A DNA stretch of 64,000 nucleotides from Bemisia tabaci (lineage: Eukaryota; Arthropoda; Insecta; Hemiptera; Aleyrodidae): contig NC_092793.1 in NCBI RefSeq assembly GCF_918797505.1, forward strand, positions 8,649,320-8,713,319. The letters are read 5' to 3'. The position numbers and the translations under genes are program-made. The notes beneath the pieces were generated by a model. That model was not told where the DNA came from and did no database searches. It saw nothing but the letters and a program-made list of their open reading frames with translations. Of this stretch, positions 10,304 to 20,508 are shown one piece after another; the first letter of the stretch is position 1; each line of letters starts with the position of its first letter.

Positions 10304-12455
10304 CGCACGGTGGATCGAGTCAATGGTACAGGTCGGTCATGGGCGATTCGGGCGAATCGCATTTTTTAAGGGTCAAAAGTGTTCCTCAAGAGTTATATTT
10401 TAAGGATCTGACATTGATTTGGAACGAAACATGTTCATTTTTGTGACAGAAGGCATCAAAGAGGGGCTTTGCGTAACTTTTTATTTTAGCGACAAATCGT
10501 CCGAGTCTTTCTATTCCATTTAACTTGCTTCTGTTTAAATTAATGCTAATTTCATTGACATATTCTTGTTCTTCAGAGTCTGGAGAACACATTGCACTAG
10601 TAATTTTTTGTATTTGGCCCATTTTTTCAATGATTATGTTTGCGCTAATGTGCTCATCTCAAAAGCGAAAAAAAAAAGTTTAGGTAAACTTTTAACTACC
10701 CATCCGCCACCATCCGCCAGAAAAATTTGTATAGGCATGTTCGTAGGAGTCCTGAGAATACGATCCCGCAAAATTTGGGTGCCACTTTGCGCCACTTTGG
10801 CCGTGACGTCACTTTTTCTGTTGCGTTCCGAGATTGTGCGCGAGCCTTATCTCGAAAATCAAGCGACCGGTTAGCTGCCGCGGCACTTAGCTTGCTTCTG
10901 TTTAAATTAATGCTGGTTTCATTAATTGATTCTTATTTTCCAGAGTCTGGAGAACACATACCGCTAATAATTTTTTGTATTCGGCCCATTTTTTCAATGA
11001 TTATGTTTGCACTAATGTGCTTATATCAAAATGCAGAAAAAAAAAGTTAAGGTAAACTTTTAACTACCCATCCGCCACCATCCGCCAGAAAAATTTGTAT
11101 AGGCATGTTCGTAGGAGTCCTGAGAATACGATCCCGCAAAATTTGGGTGCCACTTTGCGCCACTTTGGCCGTGACGTCACTTTTTCTGTTGCATTCCGAG
11201 ATTGCGCGCGAGCTTTATCTCGAAAACCAAGCGACCAGTGAACTCTCGTAACTGCTAAATGACCCAGGTAGGTATGATTCCTGTTCATCGGAAACTGAAA
11301 AACAAGTTTCACCATCAAGACGTGCTCTTTGGCCCGTTTTTCGTATTTTCATTATTTCCTAAACTACATATCTATAGGAGAACTAAAAAAAAAATCGGGC
11401 ATATTTTCACTCGGACATCCCTTTATATCCCTTATAGAAAGCTTTTTTGGGACGTATGCGTAGATAGCTTGAGGAAACTTTTAGCAAGTAACCCCCCCCC
11501 CCCTTTACTTGCCTGGCCCCTGACTATGATGCCATTTTATCTGTTGGCCTCCGCGATCGCGCGCGACCGGTCACTGGTGAACTCTGATAACTGATGCTTC
11601 TTTCAAATACGTACATATTTTTTAATTTTTCACCTATTTCGATGTAAACAAAGTGCAGTTAGTGCGAAACTAATTACACTGCGAGTACGTTTTAACGTTA
11701 CAAGTCCGGGAAATTGTGGAATTTTTGCGGTTTTTTGCGTTGCTTGTTTTTTAAGTTTGATGCGGTTTGAGAGCGGAAGACGAGGATGAGAGTGATGGGG
11801 AACTGAATATGAAGAAGAAGAATAAGGAGAAGCAGATGACAGATGACTGTTACATGCATGTTAAATTTTTTTTCTTTTCTTTTTTTTTCTAGCCATCTAG
11901 TGTTTTTTCTACTCTAAGTCCCTGTTCCGTCCTTTGAATGTAAATATGAATTTAAAGTAAAAGTGATCTTGAATATTTTCAAAGAATTCATAAATGTATT
12001 TCATTTGTTTTCTCACCGATCTTTATGCATAAGAATGATATCTTATGACAAAGTTTCGAAATTAACTTTGCAGTGAAGGGAATGATTTATCTGATGCAGC
12101 AGCTCATAACTGGAGAGGTATTTTTGCGTATTTGTGACACTTATTAGTAAGTTTTCATAATTTTATTCATAATTTATCCTCTTCCATCATGAAAAATTAA
12201 AAACTCCGTCCTACGAAGTAAAACACAGACGCCTAAACTTTGCACCTGTATAGTTTTCCCGACAAAATGCACAAATACGGGTCTTCAGGTACGTTGTTCA
12301 CCAAAAATAACATCAAAAATGAATTCTACGCGAAAAATTACATGAGATTGATGGTACATAATCGATCAAATGACCAGGAATATTCGTTATCCTCGTAACA
12401 TTGGAAGCGCAACGCTCCATGACCGACCTCTCCCATTGACTCGATCCACCGTGCG
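10304..12455. mobile_element. 2.15-kb element with family B-type ends
   Basis: The left end CGCACGGTGGATCGAGTCAA plus GGTCGGTCATGG is matched by an inverted right end (CATGACCGACCTC then GACTCGATCCACCGTGCG), differing by about three bases over 39. Both ends share the same private differences from ordinary B copies (CACGG, GGTCGGTCATGG), which argues that they are one element. The interior holds a duplication of about 347 bp and short frames up to 111 codons, none transposase-like. It may be a long non-autonomous relative of the B MITEs or a decayed autonomous one. Confidence 0.7.
10524..11238 (+). repeat. Tandem duplication inside the long B-ended element
   Basis: Copy 1 (10524-10870) and copy 2 (10891-11238) both start CTTGCTTCTGTTTAAATTAA and run through GTCTGGAGAACACAT, CATCCGCCACCATCCGCCAG and GGCCGTGACGTCACTTTTTC. 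They differ by scattered substitutions. A decayed echo of the tail (CGCGCGCGACCGG, GTGAACTCTGATAACTG) recurs near 11550-11595. Short frames here are shadows of the duplication. Confidence 0.85.
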
Positions 12456-12687
12456 GCGTCTGAAGCAACTATTTCACACCAGAGGTATTGCACAGTATCA
12501 TAAGAAATTGAAGGCGATCCAACATATTAAGAATGACAGGCATCCTTCAAAAGTACGGAGCTTTCCTCGCAAAATAAATCAAGATACTACGGCACAAAAA
12601 GAGAGCGGTAGTCCAAAAACTAACTAAGTCCTAGTATCCGTATTTAGTAACGTTTAGCATAAACTTTATCGTCTGGCTGTTGCTTAA
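12456..12687. other. Unrecognised short stretch
   Basis: No recognisable feature between the right end of the long element and the second AGCCGGCTATA repeat. Confidence 0.35.
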
Positions 12688-12814
12688 TCGCCATCGGCTA
12701 TAAAAGGCTATAAGAAATTGTGTAGCCGGCTATAGAAGCTAATGGAAATCTTACAGCCGGCTTTAGGTCTATAGTATTCTGGAACACAGATTCTACTGCC
12801 AATTTTTACCAGGA
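12688..12814. repeat. AGCCGGCTATA repeat, right copy
   Basis: Inverted relative to 9887-10095: GCTATAAAAGGCTATAAG, TAGCCGGCTATAGAAGC, ending CCAATTTTTACCAGGATC. A small fragment of the same family occurs near 19030. Confidence 0.65.
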
Positions 12815-12840
12815 TCATCCGGAAATCCGTTGATAAACAT

Positions 12841-13123
12841 CGGGTGTCCACTGTCCACAAGTCCAGAATTTCCGGAAAAAGCACTGGTTTATTAATTTTG
12901 CCTGCAAGATCGCGATTGTTCAGTCAGTTAATGTATCTCCAAATCATCAATGAAATTTTGTGTCTGTGTCATTTTTGTCACTATTCGAGGGAGAATTTCA
13001 AACTTTCGAAATTTCATCGAATTTCCGAATTTCGTCGAAGTGAGGCACTGAATTTCGGGGAATGTACAGAAAAAGTGCTCTAGTAGTACTGATTTTTGAC
13101 CAGCCAGTTTTAGTAGACACCCT
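12841..13123. mobile_element. Family G element
   Basis: Starts CGGGTGTCCACTG and ends TTTTAGTAGACACCC. Internal GTCATTTTTGTCACTATTCG, TTTCCGAATTTCGTCGAA and GTACAGAAAAAGTGCT match the copy at 47989-48281. Contains no credible gene; frames on both strands overlap. Confidence 0.7.
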
Positions 13124-13257
13124 TTAATCCTTCGCAGGGTTAAGAATCGACGTGTTTTACCTCTCGCTATCAATGAGGGGCTCACCAAACCCCCTTCAGA
13201 CAAAACAGCCGCATGTAATTAAATTCGCAAGTAAATTGATTGAGTAAATTTGACTAC

Positions 13258-13300
13258 GTTCGAGAACTCTGTTCTACTCCATTCTTCCTTAACACAGCAG
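13258..13300. mobile_element. Family A right-end relic
   Basis: CGAGAACTCTGTTC, then CCATTCTTCCTTAACACAGCAG, corresponds to the terminal 43 bp of family A. Confidence 0.5.
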
Positions 13301-13301
13301 A

Positions 13302-13630
13302 GAGGTCCCTCGGCGGCCGGCAAGGCGGCGCCACCGCAACGTCATATTACCCCCCCCCCCCCCTCCCCCGGCCCAATTTTCGCTCGCGTGAATTTCGCTA
13401 TCATTTCCTGATTGCCGCTATTTGTCCGGCAAATTACCTCGCGTCAACGGTCTGTGGCGAGGGAGCCAAATGGCCGAAATGAGCAGAAGTTGCTTTGCCC
13501 TCTGGTGTTTTTTAGTGCGTGTTGCACATCCAGCCCCTGTAAATACTTCCATATTTTTCACAACTTCGTAAAATTTCATAAAATAATTAAACAGTAAGTG
13601 ATACGTTTTTACGGAAATGTCCAACCTCTC
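13302..13630. other. Unrecognised sequence with C tract
   Basis: Contains a poly-C run at about 13351-13367 and overlapping short frames on both strands. No gene was recognised. Confidence 0.4.
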
Positions 13631-13634
13631 ATAC

Positions 13635-13812
13635 ACTGGAAAAATAAACTCCGGCCGTGGAAGCTGTAATTACGGGCTATATAGACATACCGTCCGCGTT
13701 CCGGCCTCTAAGAACAAAATTCTGGGTGCAGCACCCGGAGCAGGCGAAGCTACGGCTTTATCACCCGGCACTTTCGGCCTCAGAGCCCGGAACGGACGGT
13801 ATGTCAGCAAAA
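13635..13812 (+). mobile_element. E-type foldback element, N subfamily
   Basis: TA then CACTGGAAAAATAAACTCCG opens the element. Inverted blocks ATAGACATACCGTCCG and CGGACGGTATGTC, and GGCCTCTAAGAAC and GGCCTCAGAGCC, form a hairpin. A reversed copy lies at 39105-39306. The right terminus is poorly preserved. Confidence 0.65.
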
Positions 13813-13917
13813 AAGTAGTCGCGTATCCGCACTCCGCAGTCATATGAGCAACCAGCAATGCATTGCTGAGTGCGCGCCGTGCGAAGTCAAGAACCTCGTA
13901 ACTCAAAGGCGAGTCCA

Positions 13918-14038
13918 GAAGGTTGGCAACATTGTTTTCCCTCCGTTTAAACCTATGCAAAAGAATCGATTCTCGGTCCGATAAGGATCGATTGTTCAAC
14001 ACAAGTTTAAATGGACAGGAAACAATGCTGCCAATTTT
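13918..14038. mobile_element. Small TIR element, J family
   Basis: GGTTGGCAACATTGTTTTCC at the left and GGAAACAATGCTGCCAATTT at the right are inverted. Inside are CGTTTAAACCTATG/AAGTTTAAATGGAC and two ATCGATT blocks, as in family I. A probable relative is at 24608-24765. Confidence 0.6.
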
Positions 14039-14327
14039 GGGAACTCGATGTAGATAGGCGGTTCCGAGCGAGCTTAGCGACCAGCCGACACCCCGCGCAC
14101 CGGTCGCAGGTCGCGGTCATGCGCGGACTGCAATTCGCAACGCTGCCATGTCGTGCGAATTATTAATTTACTCACGCCTCGTGAAGCGACGATGAGTTTG
14201 CATAACAATGCGTTGGATATGACAACAGTGGTTGCATTGCATTTAGGTCGGCTGCTCCTTTTTGCCGCACTGTGCAAGAGAGCGACTGGCGGCCTTCCCA
14301 GTGGGGATTTCATGTTTCGCTGGGCCT
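14039..14327. other. Unrecognised non-coding sequence
   Basis: GC-richer DNA with overlapping short frames on both strands. Nothing was identified. Confidence 0.35.
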
Positions 14328-14400
14328 CCTGCATTGGCTCGGTGGTTATTAGCGCTATGCATCCCTAACCAACGGGTCCTGAGCTCGAATCCCTGAGTTG
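14328..14400 (+). other. tRNA-like sequence (tRNA-derived repeat or pseudogene)
   Basis: TGGCTCGGTGGTTATTAGCG at 14335-14354 resembles a pol III A box and D-arm. GAGCTCGAATCCC at 14381-14393 resembles a B box. The spacing is close to that of a tRNA. The T-stem does not pair properly and no clean anticodon stem or acceptor stem forms, so it is not a functional tRNA. A tRNA-derived SINE head or a decayed tRNA copy is most likely. Confidence 0.45.
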
Positions 14401-14431
14401 AAGACTAGATCTGATGGTTGTACGATCAGAC

Positions 14432-14464
14432 CTTAGTTTCCAGCCTGTTTCAGTAGACACCCTG
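14432..14464. mobile_element. Family G right-end relic
   Basis: CCAGCCTGTTTCAGTAGACACCCTG is the terminal segment seen at 48257-48281. The rest of the element is missing; a family I fragment abuts it directly. Confidence 0.6.
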
Positions 14465-14596
14465 ATATCGATAGAGGTCATGGAAAAAAATCGATCATGA
14501 TGTGTTCGTCGGGAACGCCCCGATAATCGATCCTTTTCCACAGTTGTAAATGGCAGGTCAATCGATTTATCGCAAAGCATGCCCCACCACTTTACA
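14465..14596. mobile_element. Family I fragment
   Basis: Starts inside the element and runs through CGATAATCGATCC, AAATGGCAGGTCAATCGATT and CGCAAAGCATGCCCCACCAC. The left terminus is lost at the junction with the G relic. Confidence 0.6.
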
Positions 14597-14705
14597 GGAC
14601 GGCGGAGGAGAGGACTGTTCGCTTTGTCTCGGCTTCGATTGGAATATCGAATGACATCAGAAGTGGAATGACCGTTATTTATTAGATGCAGGTATTCGGC
14701 CACGC

Positions 14706-14938
14706 CGCACGGTGGACCAAGTCAATAGGAGAGGTCGGACATAAAATTTTCGGCTAAAATTTCAAAGTTTAATGTTTTATAGTAACAAATTCACTTTCAA
14801 GGGGCGTTTCTGAGAGGGAACTTCACGGAAACCCAATAGAACCATTCTTGAATATTTTCGTGGTATATTTTCGGAAATATAAACTGTTAAAATTTCCAGA
14901 TTTTGTCCAACTCTCTCATTGAATCGGTCCAGTGTGCG
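14706..14938. mobile_element. Family B MITE
   Basis: CGCACGGTGGACCAAGTCAA to GAATCGGTCCAGTGTGCG. The interior blocks CAAGGGGCGTTTC and CCAATAGAACC correspond to TTAAGGGGTGC and GGAACCAC of other copies. More diverged than the 4.0-kb copy. Confidence 0.82.
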
Positions 14939-15877
14939 GCGCCGCACGCCGTGTTATAATCCGCCCGCCGCGGATGCGATGGAAATCTTGCATACTGCCC
15001 CCTGGAGCAAGAACCACTCAACCCCCAGTGGAAACTCGGAGTAGATAAGTTGTTTTTAGTCGAGTGTAGCAGCATGCCACGCATCCCAAGCCTCGCCCTC
15101 GGGCGCTTCCGACGTGCTTATTTGTTTGTCGAATTTTGGTTTTTCGGTTTTTCGGCAATTTATCGGCCCTCGCGTGTGCACGTATGCACGCACGATCTCA
15201 GCGATGAATCGATATCGATCCGCAATTGAACCTGTGAAAAAGGGTCGATTATTATCAATCGATTTTATGATGCCACAGCTTCGAAGCTTCCGATGATCTC
15301 GACCGTTATCCAAGAGGGCAGCACCCTCCAGGAGAGCAGTTTATTGCCGCTGCGTCCTGAGACGACGTGAAAAATTTTATCAATTATCGAAGAATTTCAT
15401 CTCCTTGACCTGGATCTTGAAATAGACGCGGTCAATGGGCGAGTCGGGAGTATTTTCTCATCGTGCCTAGGTGAGATTTTCGTTGTCGTTTTGTTTGCCG
15501 TGAAAAGGATGCAGCTGAGAAAAAAGCGCGATCCTCCGCTCCGACCGCACACTGAACAATCAAAAAAAGGTTAGGATTGTATCTCTAATAGGTATATGGA
15601 ATGCAATCCCAACTTAGAATTGCTGAATTGGCCTCAGAAATCTTATTTTGATAGTATGCAACCCTGATCTTATAGGTAGAATTTAAGCTCGAAGTTGACT
15701 TAATTTGTATCCAAACCCAGATTGGTTTATGTTGTACCAATGGAAGAAAAATAATCAGCAATTACTTTGATTATTTTGACGGCAGCCCTCTCTCATCATA
15801 ATTTTCAGCTTGCTTTAAAGTTAACTGCACGACCCAACGGACTTAATGTTGTAAAGTTTTACTAATTTAAACGTAGG
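14939..15877. other. Unrecognised sequence with a family I-like relic
   Basis: At about 15203-15285, ATCGATATCGATCC, TCGATTATTATCAATCGATT and neighbouring motifs recall the interior of family I without its ends. The remainder holds nothing I recognise. Confidence 0.4.
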
Positions 15878-16426
15878 CGGATCCAGGGGTAGGGATGGGG
15901 GGGGGGGCGTGTGCGCTCTCCCAGAAAAAGGGAAGAAGGAGAGAAGGAAGGGCAGGGTTGCCACAGTTACTTTAGGGAAAACCGGGAAATGTCAAGGAAT
16001 TTTAAAAAGTCAGGGTAAATGACGAAAATGTCAGGGAAAATTTGTTAAATCACCTTCATTTGCTTTCTAAAATGGGTTTGAGATTTTGAACAAGAAATTT
16101 GGCCTGAAAACTATTTTCAATTATGTCTTCTCAACCATCCGTCACATCTTCAGTTGTCAGGGATTCTCACCAAAATGTGTCAGGAAATGAGGGAAATGAC
16201 AGGGCATTTCATTTTCTAAATTCTGCGGCAACCCTGGAAGGAACAGAGGAATGAAGAAGGAAGGACGCTTACATTTTGTAGGACGAAATTGACTCAAACT
16301 GCACTCTAGATGCATTAACAAAATAAAAATGCTTGCAAAAAATGCAACAAGATGCATTTCGAAAATTTGCGGGGGATCCCTGGACTCCCCTTACGCCTCC
16401 CTCCCATTCGAAGTGTCTTGATCTGC
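15878..16426. mobile_element. Possible TAGGCGGATCCA element split by family C
   Basis: TAGGCGGATCCAGGGG at the left and TTGATCTGCCTA at the right are weakly inverted (TAGGC-GATC-A). CTCCCATTCGAAGTG lies near the right end. A complete family C copy sits inside at 15953-16236. The pairing of ends is tentative. Confidence 0.4.
15953..16236 (+). mobile_element. Family C MITE
   Basis: CAGGGTTGCCACAGTTACTT to TTCTGCGGCAACCCTG. The interior has many copies of GTCAGGGAAA-type words. Flanks GAAGGG and GAAGGA are close to a 6-bp TSD. Same orientation as the copies at 32533 and 49696. Confidence 0.85.
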
Positions 16427-17497
16427 CTATGAATTTCAACGCCACTATCACCATTCATACTTGTAGTTCACTCAAGTTTTCATCCAGTGGAGGAAGTAAC
16501 CTGGTAAGGCTCATGTGAGAAGGGAGGCTCTGAATCTGGATCTTACAAAAATAAAGAGGAAGTGTGAAACCGAATAATGCAGCATGTTCTCCCATGAGAA
16601 CGCTTCCAATAAACCGCATCGACGTCGGAAACCCGAGATTTTTCGGGGTCTTCCCCGTGTACAGCGTGTTCATTTCGAAAGGAGATCTGTTGCGAGCTTC
16701 AGAAACGGCCGCTTTAGTGGCTTACCGTCTAATATCTTTTTAAAAGACGATCAAAAAATACTCGTGTCGCGTGGCTAATTTGCATCATTTTTTAGGGCAA
16801 TTTTCATTCAGAGTGTACTTAACTTCTGGAAAACTCAAGGACTTTAAGCCATGAACGAGTGAGTTTCCCACAAGCTGAAGAAAACAATATTATTTATTAT
16901 TCATAATCTTGCAATCTGCATTTTGGGCAATTTCTGTTTTTCAACAGTCTATTTTGATACTGCACTAGATGGAATTCTATGTGAAAATGTCCTCAAATGC
17001 GTTGGTTGATCGTTTTTAGTCTTTATGCTATTTACGATTTTTTTATGCTTTTTTACATTAAAAGCTCGTGAAAAATGGGTAAACCTCATAGGTAATTTAG
17101 AAATCGGAGGACTATGGAAAATCTATTTTTATCACATTATTGTATTTTCTATTTATTCTAAAAGACAATTAAAAAGAAGAATCTCCAAAACTTCTCGAAA
17201 GTTTCATGTGAATTGTATATTGAAATCCCTATCGTACTTTTAGCAAGTTTGAGGTGGTTTCAAGCCACGGAAATTTATAGTAAAAATTGTGGCCCTAGTC
17301 CCTCGGTGGTAATCAGTACAAAATTACTTGGCAATCTTATCTCAAATAAGTGTCTCCTCCGGTGTCACGGGAGGTTTCTACCCCTTCATAAACTTGTCTA
17401 ACTTCTTTTCAATACTAGCGACTTTTGTAAGTTCCCTACACCTGTTGAAAAAATTTCAAATTTTCAATTTGTGCTTAGCTTGTAGCCACGTCGCGTT
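16427..17497. other. Unrecognised AT-rich sequence
   Basis: Several short overlapping frames but no recognised protein. No repeat ends. Confidence 0.4.
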
Positions 17498-18033
17498 GTC
17501 GCTCCTCTGACGTAAGAGCGTATCTCAGTTCCTACGTGAGCCCTGTTTCGCATATAGATCCATGCTTTCTGGGGCTACTATTGAAATCGAGATACGCCCT
17601 TACGCCACACTGAAAAAAAAATTTCGGTGTATTTACTAAGAAAAGGGTAAAATTACCAAGAATTCAGGGTTCTATTTGATCCCAGTTTTTTCTTGGTAAA
17701 ATTACCATTTATGGAATTGGTAATTTCACCGAGAAATCTCGGTAAAATTATTGAACTTTCTCGGTAATTTTACTGGACCTTGGTAAAAACGCCAATATTT
17801 TTTATCGACTGTGGTAGAATTACCGAGATAAAATGGCAAAGTTACCGGGAATTGATTACCAGTAAAAGTGGTATTCTTACCTGAAAAAATCAGTAAAAAT
17901 AGCGGTTTTTAGGTAAGCTTACCAGCCTGTCTTGGTAAAATTACCAATAATTGGTAAAAGGAGTGAGATGGTAAAGGTACCAACGGACCTTGGTAAAAAC
18001 GCCGAGAATTTTTTTCAGTGCAGAGGAGCGACG
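17498..18033. mobile_element. Family K MITE split by an E-type insertion
   Basis: The left end GTCGCTCCTCTGACGTAAGA and most of the body (to CGCCCTTACG) are at 17498-17606. The last segment, AGAGGAGCGAC, resumes after 18020. Removing 17608-18020 and one copy of CA restores the length of the other K copies, so the inner element is a later insertion. Confidence 0.88.
17608..18020. mobile_element. E-type element rich in GGTAA/TTACC
   Basis: CACTGAAAAAAAAATTTCGG to AGAATTTTTTTCAGTG, 413 bp, flanked by CA on both sides. The interior carries a dense series of CTTGGTAAAATTACC-like words on both strands, including CCTTGGTAAAAACGCC twice, so it can form many small hairpins. No open frame. Confidence 0.85.
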
Positions 18034-18599
18034 ACATGCTCAAGTTCCTGACTAGCCTCCCATTGTATACTTACTAAAATATACGATCAAATCCTCGATT
18101 TATAAGCTGGGAAGGATCTGGGAGCACCTCCAAATGCCACTTCATCCAATACGAACGAATTTAATGGGCAGTTCACACTAAAAAATCTGATTGAGTGACT
18201 CGCTCCTCTGTTGTGCCGCGTCGATATCAACATCCTCGCCTCACTGATCTCTGAGGACAGGTCTGTCGGGTTGTATCGTGTAATCCTCGTTCTTACGCTG
18301 TTTAGTGATTCGTAGGGCAATTCAGATATTTTTTGTAGTTCGGCAGCCATGTTATATGTTGATGCTCTTCGAATTCCTACAGATCTTTAAACTCGTCATT
18401 ACGTCTTGTGGTTCAAATCGGATGGCCACGGAGTCTTCCATTTCCATTTCTGAGGTGTTCAGCTATTGAGCGATAATGTCTCCATTTTCAAAATCCCAAC
18501 TTTTTACTTTGTGTTGCGGTTGTTTGAAGTTCTTAATTCGAGGCGAATCCAAAAATTGATTTCCCTTCAAGTCTAATTTAAAACCGCGAAGTTCAAAGT
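18034..18599. other. Unrecognised non-coding sequence
   Basis: One minus-strand frame of 87 codons (18087-18350), with no recognised similarity. No repeat ends. Confidence 0.4.
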
Positions 18600-18648
18600 C
18601 CAGTAGCGAGGCATGAATGATCGATTTATCGATGTATCCCCTTTGTAT
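18600..18648. mobile_element. Family I end fragment
   Basis: CAGTAGCGAGGCATGAATGA then TCGATTTATCG matches the first 50 bp of family I (CAGTGGCGAGGCGTGAATGA). Confidence 0.5.
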
Positions 18649-18679
18649 TTCCGAGATCATTTAGTTTCCGAAAGCCCCA

Positions 18680-18805
18680 GATTTACTTTTTAACTAACCC
18701 TATATTTTTTCTCTTCTGTTTCAGGTACGTTGGAAAGTCCTTTACTTTTAACTGGAGACTTTAACGCTGATTCAGCTTCATGATGGTATCACGTATGTCA
18801 TACTA
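18680..18805. repeat. Dispersed repeat with splice-acceptor-like core
   Basis: TTTTTCTCTTCTGTTTCAGG then TACGTTGGAAAG, ACTTTAACGCTGATTCAGC and TTCATGATGGTAT. The same order occurs at 31335-31460. No ends or coding frame could be defined. Confidence 0.6.
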
Positions 18806-18810
18806 TTAGC

Positions 18811-18982
18811 GAGTGGCGAGGCGTGAGTGATCTATGTTCGATATTTCTCCATTTAAAGCTGTGGTAAAGAATCGATTATTAAGGTGCTCGTTGTGAACAC
18901 CCTGTTTATCGGTCCTTTTCCATAGGTTTAAATGGCAGATTAACCGCGATGTATCGCTACGGACGTCACGCCGCGCCATTGT
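18811..18982. mobile_element. Family I hAT-like MITE
   Basis: GAGTGGCGAGGCGTGAGTGA to GTCACGCCGCGCCATTG, with the central GGTGCTCGTTGTGAACACC hairpin. No clear TSD. Confidence 0.75.
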
Positions 18983-19432
18983 CAAAGTTATAGTCGCATG
19001 CATAAACCAATTTTATATTCAATTAATATTACCGGCTATAGGTAGCAACCTTTCGCCAATTCTGAGAGCCTTCAATTTTTTCCATCTTGATCATCTAAAC
19101 ATCGATCTGCTTAGCCAGTTTTAACCTCTCGATAAGAGCTGAAAAAGAAAATGTAACCTTCGATTATTTTCCAAATAACGTAAGTGCGATGAACACGACT
19201 GCGGGTAAAACTTTTCAACCGTAAGCACTAAGCAGTCGGTAGAAACAGTCAATTCAAAGGATTTTATTGAGGCCTTCACAACTGATATTCTAAAACGACG
19301 TTTTTATGCCGGAATATTAATATTATTGTTAGCTTAGCTAATAATAATCTATTAAACGCCCACTTTTGACATTTTGACGTTTACGTCGGGAAAATTTACT
19401 AGAGATTTCATCTCGGGTTGTGGATGACCATA
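18983..19432. other. Unrecognised sequence with a small repeat relic
   Basis: ACCGGCTATAGGTAGC near 19031 is a fragment of the AGCCGGCTATA repeat. The rest is unrecognised. Confidence 0.35.
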
Positions 19433-19685
19433 CTGCCGTGCTAAGGAAGAACGCCGTATGAACCATCAGGCGTTGTCAAATTTCCTTTGATAAAACACGA
19501 AATTCCTGGTAAACTTATGAATATTTTACTGCCAATTTTTCAGCCAATTTTGTTCGCAATTCCACCTTAAGTCCCTGAAAATGTCAGGAAAAAATATTCA
19601 TATCTTTCCTCAAAAACAAACATTTTATCGAAGGAAATTCGGCAACTCTCGAATGTTCATACGGCGTTCTTCCTTAGCACGACAG
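19433..19685. mobile_element. Family A MITE
   Basis: CTGCCGTGCTAAGGAAGAAC to CGTTCTTCCTTAGCACGACAG, 253 bp. The sub-terminal blocks are CATCAGGCGTTGTC on the left and GGCAACTCTCGAATG on the right. Flanks CATA and GATA agree at 3 of 4 positions. Confidence 0.88.
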
Positions 19686-20061
19686 GATACTTTCAACTCC
19701 TATTTGCGACGATTGAAGTAGGGTTTTGCGGGTGGGCGGTGCATCTGGTGATAGCGCTTTTAGGTGGTCGCTGACTCTGCGCGAGCCTTGTGTCGGAGGA
19801 CCCGACCAACTGCTGCTGTAATGACGTAAGTTCAAGGGTCATTCGTTTTTGACACTCGTTTATGTTTTCTGGGACACCGGCTCTATGCTATGCGGCAATA
19901 ATAATTATGACTCTTGAAAATCGTCCTACGCTCACCCGCGTCGCGCTGTGCAGAGTGGAATTCAGAATGACTCTTTGTTTCTTGTTTTTCAACAGCCATT
20001 TTTTTCTTCTTTTTTTATCAGTGTACTTTCTTTATTGCCCTGAAATCCCCCGTCCCTCTCG
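19686..20061. other. Unrecognised non-coding sequence
   Basis: No feature recognised. A 67-codon hydrophobic frame (19862-20065) is not convincing. Confidence 0.35.
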
Positions 20062-20508
20062 TTAAGGTGATTTGATGGACGCCATATTTTGTGTCAGAAC
20101 GGCATGCGATATATCGCATCAATTGGTTCCATTTTTTCAGCTACTCGTCATTTTTCTCCAATTTTGCGATCGCAATTCTGTTGTCAGGAGACTTAAGCAC
20201 TCACTCACCAATTTTAACAAAGAAACTCAACGTAATAAAGGCGTGGTTTTTTAGAGAGAAAATATCGCATTCGAGTGCAGTTTCGATATCAGTATCGAAT
20301 GCGATGTTTTCTCTCTAAAGAAACCACGCCTTTATTACGTTGAATTTCTTTATTAAAATTGGCAAGTGAGTGCTTTTGTCTACTGACAACAGAATTGCGA
20401 TCTCAAAATTGGAGAAAAATGACGAGTGGCTGAAAAACTGGAATCAATTGATGCGATATATCGCATGCCGTTCTGACACAAAATATGACGTCCATCGAAT
20501 CACCTGAA
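20062..20508. mobile_element. Foldback element Y
   Basis: Two arms of about 210 bp are inverted: TTAAGGTGATTTGATGGACG at the left, CGTCCATCGAATCACCTGAA at the right. The short centre lies near AGTTTCGATATCAGTATCG. Shared inner blocks include GGCATGCGATATATCGCATC, TGTTGTCAG and TAATAAAGGCGTGG. The arms look over 90% identical by eye. No TSD was identified and no gene. Confidence 0.88.

Noticed and set aside
10566..11594. Frames of 102-111 codons inside the long B-ended element as a transposase
   Set aside because: They overlap on both strands, are interrupted by the internal duplication and show no DDE-type or DNA-binding motif I can recognise.
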